64,000 bases of DNA from Hanleya hanleyi (lineage: Eukaryota; Mollusca; Polyplacophora; Lepidopleurida; Hanleyidae), in the NCBI GenBank assembly GCA_036873755.1, contig JAVTVY010019464.1, forward strand, positions 1-64,000, read 5' to 3'. A program made the translations under genes and the position numbers. Below, piece by piece: positions 47,790 to 57,381 of the stretch (position 1 is its first letter; each line of letters begins with the position of its first letter). The notes under the pieces are model-generated. The model saw nothing but the letters and a program-made list of their open reading frames with translations, was not told the DNA's origin and did no database searches.

Positions 47790-48095
47790 TAGAAGACCGG
47801 CAAATTTATTTGGTGAGAAATATAGTCTATTCAGATTCTTCGTGGCCAAAAAATGCTTTACTTCGGAAAAATATTGTCCAAGACTAACTTTTCGGATTCC
47901 ACCATTGACAGCGTCGTTTCAAAATTACTGATGATGCTTTGCTGCTGGAAGTTATGCGAATAGGATAAAACTGACTATTATAGGGTCATGTTGTGAAACT
48001 TCAGCTCACAATTTTCCATAATTCAGGAGCTACATTGGTCGCTCCCCTTCTACACTAAGACCAGATAGATTTCCATCGTGTCCCAAACACGACAA
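47790..48095. repeat. Dispersed 3'-flank module, copy d (truncated)
   Basis: Matches 16975-17285 (GCAAATTTATTTGGTGAGAAA, CTTCAGCTCACAATTTTCC, TCGCTCCCCTTC) and then stops abruptly after CCCAAACACGACA. It is preceded by GATGTCACGGTGACGTCATT at 47714-47733. Confidence 0.8.
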
Positions 48096-48099
48096 AAGC

Positions 48100-48545
48100 C
48101 GTATATCCAAGGGTAGGCATCGCGTGTAGAAACATCCATCAAGGACATATAACGAATTATACCATGATTGTCTATCACAAAATAACGACAACGTATTCAC
48201 AGTACACTTGAACTGTTTAATTTCATATGGGGGCGGAACTTGCTCTGCTGTATCGATTAATATGTACCAGGCATACCGATCAGAAGACCATCCTGTATTC
48301 ATGCTCAAAATAGAGCATCAACCGTCGAATTGTTTAATTGCAAAGTACCGGTATATCACTTTTTACCTTTCTAGATTTTATATCTTTCATACACAATTGT
48401 CAAACTCAGTAAGAATATGTTCAACGCTTCAGACAATTGGCGTATCTGATTAGTGTGAGACGAAGGACCTCCTTTGAACTTTCGATATTATTGTGCAGAC
48501 CACTTAATCCTTCATGTACAATTGAATACTCGTCACCATAAACAG
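48100..48545. other. No gene recognised
   Basis: Short ORFs only, with no matches elsewhere in the window. Confidence 0.5.
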
Positions 48546-48555
48546 GTTAGGGGAA

Positions 48556-48892
48556 TCCCGCTCTCCAAAATGGAGGTAAAAAGGGTCGTTTTCGCTCAAT
48601 AAATCCGTTCACATAATGAATTCAGCAAAATCCTCTTGAGGCGCATACAGACATTTCTATCCCAATTAAATGGTAGTAAAAAAGTAAATTGTCATCTATC
48701 TAATTTGCATAATAATAGGCCAAACATCCTTCGCGCTGTTTAAACAACATTGGCTGGTTCTTCACATTGCAAATTAATTTTATGACATGGAACAATAGAT
48801 AAATCAATGCGTCTGAAATTTTGATGCATTGGCTATGAAGGAATAAAAAATTATTGAGCAAAAATGACCTTTTTACCTCCATTTTAGAGAGC
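48556..48892. mobile_element. Inverted-repeat (MITE-like) element
   Basis: Left end ATCCCGCTCTCCAAAATGGA followed by GGTAAAAAGGGTCGTTTT. The right end, from about 48860, is its reverse complement ending AGAGAGCGGGAT. Similar words CCATAAACAGG and CCATAAACTGG lie outside the two ends but at different distances, so a target duplication cannot be assigned. The 'ORF' inside is not coding. Confidence 0.75.
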
Positions 48893-49088
48893 GGGATCGC
48901 CATAAACTGGTAAAAGGCACAAGGTGAATGGAACGACAAATAGTACACATTGAAAAATGTTTTCTATTCTTTCTCTCAAGCTTTCGTGAAATTGCGTAGA
49001 TTAAGAAACTATATATTTTCAAGTTTAAGACCGTAAATTTGATCAGAACTTAACTGAATGTAACTATACAAAACTATGCAAACAGGAA

Positions 49089-49326
49089 TAATGCACTTAA
49101 ACATCGGAAATCAGTCAAAATAGGTCGAAAAGTATTTTTTTATTTTTCTCATCCAAGGAAAATCAAGCAATGGTAGACTGACAACAAATTATTTCTTTGA
49201 AAAAGACAATGAGAAAAGATTCAAGACTGGTGAATCTCCCATTCTTGAATTTTCTTGGATGAGAAGAAAAAAATACGGTTTGACTCCGTTGGAGAAAAGT
49301 AATATTTTTGTCAATGTTTAAGTGCA
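49089..49326. mobile_element. Short foldback (MITE-like) element
   Basis: TGCACTTAAACAT at the left and ATGTTTAAGTGCA at the right, with inner arms TTTTTCTCATCCAAGGAAAA and TTTTCTTGGATGAGAAG. AT-rich and non-coding. Confidence 0.75.
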
Positions 49327-49574
49327 GGCAAAATATTCTTCAGTATATCCATGTTCGTGTATTTGATCAATTGTTCTCTGAGTAAATGTACTGTCCTGAA
49401 AAAGGCAAAATGTAATTTCTTAGGTAAGAATTTTTACTAAAAAGCTTAGTTACAGCATTTCCATACGACGCATCGGTATCACATATTCTATAACAGTTGT
49501 GTCAATAACGCAGAGCTAACGTGTATTTATTACACGTTTTACCACGGTTACGTGAAATCAGCACGCGTCAAGTG

Positions 49575-50010
49575 CAAGTGTTCATTGGGAGATTCCATTT
49601 CATAAGTCGGATGAGGAAAGGGCCCTTACTGTCCAGAAGTGTCTGAAGTAACTTTAAAGTGTGGCCATATTTTAACCTTGAAGTGCAAGGCTCAGAGTCA
49701 GAAGTGTGCTTGCAGTGTGGGTATTGTTTTGTGGCAATGCCATATAAGGGCATTGAAGTCACAATGGAATCACTTAGTACTTTAGAAGTGTGCTTCAAAT
49801 ATTTTAATTAAGTACTGCAAAGGCACTTCATAGACACTTCCACAGAAGGGTAACCTTCACAGGCACTTCTGAAGTGCTCTTGAAGTACATAATTAGAATA
49901 TTTGAGGCACTTCAATGTCCTTATATGGCAAGGCACTTCATCCACTCTTCTACAGAAGGATACCTTTCATATGCATTTCTGAAGTGCTCTTGAAGTACCT
50001 TATTAGTATC
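49575..50010 (+). repeat. AAGTG-rich repeat block, left partner
   Basis: Begins with CCCTTACTGTCCAGAAGTGTC (49623-49643) and contains many AAGTG/CACTT words and an internal duplication (GGCACTTCTGAAGTGCTCTT at about 49872 and 49975; CATATAAGGGCATTGAAGT). The terminal motif is inverted at 55164-55184. Non-coding. Confidence 0.8.
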
Positions 50011-50279
50011 ATAGCAAATCCGTGTAATGAAAAGGTATGTAGCCACGAGATATTTACTTTCCCGGAAAAGAATACACAAATATATATTGAGCACAGAACG
50101 TTTTATTTAGAGAAAATACAGAGTGAGACACAACAGTACATCATGAAATATTCACAATAAACCGGATGGTTCTTACCAAGAAACATGTACTTTATATAAC
50201 TGCTAGCACAAATCCTTCAGACAAAATACAGCACAGTACTATATATGTATGTATTTACATGCAGTCTTTGGTATGAGAA

Positions 50280-50285
50280 TTTATT
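50280..50285 (-). terminator. Polyadenylation signal of the minus-strand gene
   Basis: AATAAA on the minus strand, 13 bases after the stop codon of the four-exon gene (50299-50301). Confidence 0.55.
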
Positions 50286-50298
50286 GCAGTATTATTAT

Positions 50299-53200
50299 TC
50301 AGGGGTGACCGTGTTCTTGTCCAACTTGAGCTTGAAGCAGCAGATCTTTCGAAGGATAGTTTACTTTAGTTGCCCTGAGGTACACTCGGACGTAATCCAA
50401 TGCTGAAACCCACCAGTCTGAATTGTGAACTTCTTGCCTGTGGCGATAAATACATGGGCGTCGCTAGGATATTTCAAGGGGGGGTCGACTATCATAGCAC
50501 TTTAGGCGAGGGTCCAGGGGCCGCCTAGGCCCCGGAAGCTCCGGGGTCCTAGATCGCCGGAGATGCGTTCTAAGCGTTTTCCCGGAATTAAATCTGAACA
50601 TAATGTATGCAGATTTAGGGTTATATTATAGAGGTTTTTTGACCTTAGATGGCATGAGATGCATTCTGAGCGATTTCCAACAATTAAACTAACACATCAT
50701 TTGTCAAATATTAGTATTATATTTTATTCTCTTCAGACTTGTCATCTTGAAAACACAATGATAATGCTTTGGGCCGATATACCTCGTAGGCTAACCAAGT
50801 GTCGCCGGAATGTCGCCCAACAGGCGGGGGTCCAGGGGCCGCCTAGGCCCCGGAAGGTTCGAGGTCCTAGATTGCCGGAGATGCGTTCTGAACGTTTTCC
50901 CGGAAATAAAACTGGTCATACTGCATGCACATTTATGATTCTATTTTCACGATTTTTCGCACTTATAAGCATGCATCGATATTGAAAACATCGCACCTCA
51001 TGCCTGCATCCATTTGACGTTCTAGTTATATTCAAAACATACAAAACGATGACTTTTAGTTCTTGGGAGGGAAACCAATATGCCTACCGATACGATTCAT
51101 TCACGCAAAGATAAAACAAGAAAATCCTCACAGACCAACAGGCGAGGGTTTACGGGCCGCTTAGGCCCCGGAAGCTCCGAAGTTCCAGATCTCCAGAGAT
51201 GTGTTCTAAGCGTTTTCCCAGAAATAAATTCGAACATAATATATGCCGATTTATGGTTCTATTTTCACGTATGTTTCGCATTTATAAGCACTCATCGATA
51301 TTGAAAAAATCATACTTCATGCCCGCGAATCCATTTGACTTTCTAGTTATATTTAACACATTAAAAAAAAACACATAAAAAGGCGATGAACTCATGGAAC
51401 ATTAGAACAAATATGAGAGCCATTCATTTACACAAAGCTAAAATGAGCGATTCGCACAACCTGACAGGCGAGGGTCCAGGGGCCGCCTAGGCCCTGGAAG
51501 CTCCGGGTCTCCGGTTGCCGGAGATGCGTTTTACGCGTTTTCTCGGAAACAAATCTGAACACAATGTATATAGATTTATGGTTCTATTTTCACATTTGTT
51601 TCGCAAAAACCCGCATCGATATTGAAGAATATGCCGGACTCCATTTGACTTCCTGGTTTGACACAAACATAACAGGCCTATAACACACCACTGCACGTCC
51701 TGGCACTCTATCTGTAATTTTTATGTTGGGACATGGTCAGTTAGGGATGCTGAAAAGTGGAGGGCCCAAAGATATTCGCCCCCCCCCCCCCCTCTTCCCA
51801 CTAAATCAAAAGTGGACGGCATTTTTTATTTCTCTCTTTTCCCTTTTGCTTTTTTTGTTTTGTTTTTATTTTCGTTTTCTCTGTTTTTGTTTTGTTTGTT
51901 TTTTTTTGCTTTTTCTTCTGTTTTTTTTTTTGGCGCGTCCAAGGGGGGGTCGTTCGCACCTGACGACCCCCCCCTAGCGACGCCCCTGAAATACATGCAT
52001 ATAATTGAAACCTGATCAGTTGTATATATGGTTCCATATGACATGCAATCTAGCTAAGATTCATAGCGTCTCCCTTCCCTCACCGCTATGCCGAAGACAA
52101 ACACATTTCACTGGTGGTAACTCGAACATCTCCATGGCGCACTTATTACCTTTGCACCCTATTGGACCTTCATTAACTTGAGAAAATGGGCCGCCATGAA
52201 TAAAACAAACAGAAATGGCAGACTAAATGGCCATTCGTCGGTCAAAGATTAATTACAGACGTTAAAATTATCCCTATGGAGCCTCCAAATCACCTGAAAT
52301 GGAGGGTCAAGAAGATGGGCATTTCCGTCATAATAGACCCCGTGTATACAGGGGATGATGATCACAACATCGATTATGGTATTTTTATTCATGGCAGCCC
52401 TTTTTCTCAAGTTAATGAAGGTCCAATAGGGCGCAAAGGTAATAATAAGTGCGCCATGGAGATGTTCGAGTTACATGTACCACCAGGGAAATGTATTTGT
52501 CGTCGGCATAGCGGTGAGGGAAGGGAGACGCTATGAATCTAAGCTACATGCAATCCAGTTTTTTTTTAATACACTCAGGATGATTGAATTAGTTGACTTC
52601 CATAAAGGGTAAAAGAATGGAACACATCCCTACGATTTACAAAAGATTGATGAAGATATCTATTATCCTTTCTTTAGTACTCCATGATATACAACAAGGG
52701 AGATAAACAGTTTGTGTGATGTTTTAACCAATATACACTATGAAGAAATCAACCATACCTCGGTGTGCTCAGTCTAGTGGCTGCTTGAAGGGAGCCGAGG
52801 TCCTTGTAGCAGCTGTATTCTGGAATATGAAAGTATATACAATGTAAGAAGCCATTAGAAACAATCATGTGAATTTTGATAATTTGTCTTTGTTAATTTC
52901 TGGTTCAACTAAATCTTCATACAGGGTTTCAAGTAACAAATAAATGCTTATTAACTACAAATTGTATTCTTAAATTTTTGAAATGAAATAAATGTATGAA
53001 ATGAAATTTCTCATTTCTCAAGATGTGGGTAAAAATGTACAATTGAAGTGTGTGAAGATCCTTAGCATCGGTATATGAATAGCGCAATCAATAAACAAGG
53101 AAAATATAGCCTGTTATAATGATGAAAATTAAGTCTAATCATAATTGATTATACTTTTTCTGATTACAGCTAAAACAGGTTATGATAACATTTTATTATC

Positions 53201-53901
53201 AATATATTTAAAAACTTATTTCTTTTCCATTTTGTCAAAAATCTATTCTACATTCTGCAAGGAACAAAAATCAATACATTTTATAAATCAATAAACAGTT
53301 CAAAACAACAAGATAATTTATTTAGAGCTACTATCCCCCAACCAGTTAAATCCACCTGTTTTGACCTTAACAGGAAGTATACAGGCAGTTTTTGATAAAA
53401 AGATCTCACCCTCAGGGAATTTCCTCCAGGGGTGCATGCCAATCTTCATATGAGGTCCCCAAGCCTGGGGTTTCCAAGCTGACAATTCACACAATCATAA
53501 CAATGGCAAATAATCCACACTGCCTTGATCAACCTGGGTAGATCTGAAAGTAATATTGAGACAGAGATATGGATATTTCGCCATGTTATATGACCCGTTA
53601 AATTTGACTGCAATTATAAGGTGGAGTACAATATTACAACCTGCAGTCCATATAGCAAAATATTTATTGAGGCCAATATCATTTTTATAATATAGCATAA
53701 TATCATATGCCAAGTATATGTCAAGGGAAACATGTTGATAAAATAAATAGCTGATACTCCCAGGTCTATATCAGTATTCAGCTCAGTTCTTTGCTTATTA
53801 AGTTATGAAAAACTGAAAAATTATAGTTATATTTACAATTTACTTACCATATCACTAGCTGCACTCATCACCATCTGCAATACAGTTCTCCAAACCTCCA
53901 T
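50299..53901 (-). CDS. Small four-exon gene, about 102-aa protein of unknown function
   Basis: Reading the minus strand: exon 1 53901-53848 (ATG to GATATG before GTAAGT), exon 2 53464-53410 (after CCCCAG, before GTGAGA), exon 3 52819-52759 (after TTCCAG, before GTATGG) and exon 4 50437-50299 (after GCCACAG, ending TGA). Phases join without a stop: 18 codons, 18 codons plus 1 nt, 19 codons plus split codons, then 45 codons. Signature stretches are MSAASDM, WGPHMKIGMHPWRKFPE, YKDLGSLQAATRL and SDWWVSALDYVRVYLRATKV. There is no signal peptide, membrane segment or domain I recognise. AATAAA follows the stop. An AAAATGGCTGAC word (YY1-like, with a short upstream ORF) lies 50-60 bp before the ATG, as in many housekeeping promoters. 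The exon 2 acceptor has a weak pyrimidine tract and is the least certain boundary. Intron 3 is filled by two mobile elements. Confidence 0.6.
50453..51988. mobile_element. Non-autonomous hAT-like element in intron 3 of the minus-strand gene
   Basis: Ends CATGGGCGTCGCTAGG and CCTAGCGACGCCCCTG are inverted with one mismatch. AAATA flanks it at 50448-50452 and 51989-51993; the shared word can be read as up to AAATACATG, so duplication length is 5-9 bp. Inside, a block with GGGTCCAGGGGCCGCCTAGG and CGGAAGCTCCGGGGTCC recurs about every 320 bp (50510, 50830, 51145, 51470), separated by AT-rich sequence. A T/C-rich tract lies near the right end. No transposase. It is related to the element at 27144-27998. 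One end is only about 15 bp from the exon 4 acceptor. Confidence 0.82.
52051..52546. mobile_element. Foldback MITE with 9-bp target duplication
   Basis: Left end TAGCTAAGATTCATAGCGTC and complementary right end, with arms of about 150 bp that pair through GAACATCTCCATGGCGCACT. CATGCAATC flanks it directly at 52042-52050 and 52547-52555. A 9-bp duplication fits Mutator-like elements. The 86-codon ORF across the right arm (52276-52536) is an accident of the inverted repeat. Confidence 0.88.
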
Positions 53902-53952
53902 AGTTCTAGCTTAACATGAACAAATCTATCTGATTTTTGCAAATGGAGAGGT

Positions 53953-53964
53953 CAGCCATTTTGT
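53953..53964 (-). promoter_or_regulatory. YY1-like element in the 5' UTR of the minus-strand gene
   Basis: On the minus strand the sequence reads AAAATGGCTGAC, close to the AAGATGGCGGC class found at transcription starts of housekeeping genes. Its ATG opens an 18-codon upstream ORF ending before the main ATG. Confidence 0.4.
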
Positions 53965-53989
53965 TTGTTATCGACTGATGGCGTCCCCG

Positions 53990-54640
53990 GTGTTCAATTA
54001 AATTTTAAAGGGCAAATAACTCCACCCATTTTGACAAGACAGTTCAGAAGAAAAAGACTATCAGAAACAGAAATTATATATATATTATATTTAGTGATAA
54101 TAATGAAAAGGATAATATAAAGTATTCTTCAATGGGTATTTTTTGTTGCTGACATTATGTTAGGACTGATTCTTCTGAAAATATTTTCCCATTTTGTCCA
54201 ATTTTACTATAAAATCATGGATTTGAAATGATTATAAAATCTGAATTCAACAAGATTTCTTATCTAATATGTGAGAGACTGATATTATTAACATCTTTAT
54301 TTTATTCAAATAGAAACCCATAGTACTGATCACTTTAAAATATCAAAAAAATGTTCACAGTTCGGAGTAATATGTCAGTAACCACATGTGAATATTTTAC
54401 ACAGTAATAGCTGTTTTGAAATGTGAAGCACAAATCTGATGTTTGGTGGTTTCATTGAAATGAGATTTGATGTAACTGAGTGAAATCAAATCAGCCAACT
54501 TTAAGCTGGGATATTCCCAGAGCTAATTAATATCATTGAAACTTGTATACATGTAGTTCTAATTTATAATGTTATGTTACTGTAACAGTTTGTGGGAAAA
54601 TTCCAATAATCTAGAAATCCTATTGGGTTGAATCTTATAG
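53990..54640. other. AT-rich upstream region of the minus-strand gene
   Basis: No ORF or repeat is recognised here. Confidence 0.5.
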
Positions 54641-54770
54641 TATTTTTTAGAATGTTATAGGATTTTGTCAGAATCTTATAGGATATTTCAGACTCTTACA
54701 TTTTAGAATCTATTTTTTAGAATCTTATAGGATTTTTCAAAATCTTATAGGATGATAGAAGATATTTTTT
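54640..54770 (+). repeat. Short tandem repeat of AGAATCTTATAGGATTTT type
   Basis: Five to six imperfect units of about 20-30 bp with AATCTTATAGGA, directly before the AAGTG-rich block. Confidence 0.8.
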
Positions 54771-54774
54771 GTAA

Positions 54775-55184
54775 GGGTAAGTCCCCCAAGTTATGCTATA
54801 TAACTGACAAAGTCCAAGAAGTGTCTTTGAGGAGTACCTTAGATTATGCAGAACAATAAATAAGTCTCAGAAGTGTCCCTGAAGTCCCCCAAGTTTTGCT
54901 GAAGAACTGACAAAGTCCATGAAGTGTCTTTGAGGAGTACACTGGATTATGCTGAATAAAAACAAAGTCTCAGAAGTGTCTCTGAAGTACCTCATTTTTT
55001 GTTATGAAATTGACAAAGTCCATGAAGTGTCGTTGAGGAGTCCCTTGGCTACTGCCTTTTTCTAATGAAGTACCTTTGAAGTGTGCCAATATTTTTCTCT
55101 GTTGTTGAAGTGCCTTTTCAGTGTACTCTTCAGAGGCACTTCTAGGCACACTTCACATGAAGTGTGACACTTCTGGACAGTAAG
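54775..55184 (-). repeat. AAGTG-rich repeat block, right partner
   Basis: Three tandem units of about 110 bp (GACAAAGTCCATGAAGTGTC, TTTGAGGAGTAC, AAGTCTCAGAAGTGTC), then further AAGTG/CACTT words ending GACACTTCTGGACAGTAAGGG (55164-55184), the exact inverse of 49623-49643. Confidence 0.8.
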
Positions 55185-55519
55185 GGGGACGTCTGCTTTC
55201 AATAAAACAAACAAATAAATTACAAGATGAAATTTCTTTCTCAAGTTCGACTGTTGTTTCCAAATTGAAATTGATTAACAAAGCGACACAAATAGACATA
55301 CATCCACGTAATTTCCACACAGCTGACGGTATCACTCCCCATTTGAGAGACCACATAAACTCGTTCACTGACAATGGCACGATGCCAACAGAGACCGGAG
55401 CATCAATGGACGAGTTTTTTTTCCAAGAAAGGGGAGAAAGGTTGTCAAGGTTTAAAATATGTTTTCAACCTTACATTATAATATTTGTTGATGATGAATT
55501 TGGGTAGTGTAATAGAATA

Positions 55520-55662
55520 GAAATAATGTTTACATAGGTGTGCTCTATGGAAAGTTTATCAATTTTAGAGCGCGGGCTTCGCCCTTGCCCTAAAATATAA
55601 ACTTTCCCCACACTAATTGCGCGTAAAATAACCATTGAGCACGCCTATGAAAACATTATTTC
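55520..55662. mobile_element. Short inverted-repeat (MITE-like) element
   Basis: AAATAATGTTT followed by AGGTGTGCTC at the left and the complement GAGCACGCCT then AAAACATTATTT at the right, with inner arms GGAAAGTTTA and TAAACTTTCC. Confidence 0.8.
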
Positions 55663-57190
55663 TTAAACAACATCTTCCACTATGATATCTTCAATAATGA
55701 TTGCGTTTGTGCCGATAACAATCACCACTGAGGAACAAGTCGAGGCTCTCTCCAGTTTACCCACAGAATATATAGATGATATATATGTCTCATTATATTA
55801 GCAAATCTCAAATTCAATAAAAGTTAAACGTGGTATGATAGTTGGCGGGATAAGAAACCATTCAGAATTCATCTTGTGTTTTTATTAGATTTATTTCATA
55901 TTCATTTGGACGACGGCTGGATATTGAATGCCTAATCTGACCCTTGCTATGCTGAAATGCTTTTAAAAGAATCATGTGAAGCAAGACAGCATCACGTCGT
56001 ATGAAAAATCATTAATTCGGTTTCAAGTTTTAAAAGCGACACACACAGCAGTTTGGAACCTTTTGGTCTTTGATATATGTTGGCATTTGTCGGAAGTTGG
56101 TGCTGGGTCGACATCGGGCCTTGCAGACTAGTCTTTTGTGTTAAATGCAGTCATTTTCATCTGACGACGATACAGCTCACCAATCCCCAGTGCACGAGTT
56201 ATCAAAGCGAATCAGCTCACCAATTACCAATATACGAGTTGTCAGAGCATTTCCAGCATAGCTCTAGATTTGTATCTAATACCGCTTATGCCGGTGCTAG
56301 GGGCCGTGTGGTCATATAATCCAAGTTGCCACATGAACAGGTACAATAAAAGCGTACCTGAGATACAACACATATCAGGAATCGTTAAATTCTTGGTATG
56401 TGCTTTAGAATAGGCTAACCGGAAGACTATACCGTGAAGTCATGTGACTCTGTCAGTGTGTCGGCTCTTCCCACTTCCCTTATATGTGTTGCAATGGAAC
56501 TGTTCCATTCCGCAAGCAAATTGGCAAGCGCTCGAAAACTGCGCCGTTGAGAACAAATTGAATGGAGGTTCGAAAACACTCATGTGGATACGTTTTATCT
56601 GAGAGAGGCGTTCACTTTCTTCATCTCAAACTAGCGGCAATGTGCAACGCCGAATTCAGTATGCCGTTAACATGCTGCTCCATCCGACCCTATAGTCTAC
56701 GATTGGCATCCAAACATCTTCTTACGGATCTAAATGCACATTGCAAAATATCCTCTGTCTGCAATCATAAATGACCATAAAGACCTCACAATTTGTTAAA
56801 AAAATAATTCCATATAGAAATCGTATAATTTTTATATCCGTATACAGTGTGACAAATCTGTATGGCATGTATACTTCTTTATATGGTCTTGTCGTAATCT
56901 TGTCAGACGATAAGCGATAGGCTAATTAGCGCATCCCAGATCAAAGTTTCAGCTTAAGAATCAACAAATGACTTTTTCTCTCGATCGTTATCTGTTTTGA
57001 TTGCATAACTAAGATTGAATATGCAATCTGCATCCCAAACACGAGACTGGGTGTACTCTGGCACATAATAGTCCTGCTCCTATTGTGGCACAGGAGGTAG
57101 ATTAAAGTACCAAACAGATTGGGCTCTCTGAGGATCCATTGTGATCAGTGTCTGTAGAGCCTAATTTTCAAAATTCAATTTTTTTTTTAG
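55663..57190. other. No gene recognised
   Basis: ORFs of 60-80 codons (56077-56319 and 56562-56774) show no recognisable composition or splice context. GTTAGGGTTTTGTTAGGG words near 57195-57235 are noted but too few to be telomeric. Confidence 0.5.
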
Positions 57191-57381
57191 TTTTGGTTAG
57201 GTTTTTGTTGGGGTTAGGGTTTTGTTAGGGTATGTTTGTTTGGATCATCGTCGCCGTGTGACCAATAAGGTTAGGTGCGAAGTTAAACTTCAAATCAAAC
57301 TGCTCCTATTGTTGAGTTATTCAGACAGTGTCAGTTTGCTGTCACAGCGATTTTTACCTGCTGTGAAACTCGTTCAGTTAA

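Noticed and set aside
51723..52044. Phe/Leu-rich and Lys-rich ORFs around the T tract
   Set aside because: Low-complexity TTTTTG-type sequence near the end of the hAT-like element.
52276..52536. 86-codon + strand ORF
   Set aside because: Falls inside the right arm of a MITE with a 9-bp target duplication.
57195..57240. Telomere-like GTTAGGG words
   Set aside because: Only two or three imperfect copies in a GT-rich stretch ahead of the CR1/L2-like element.
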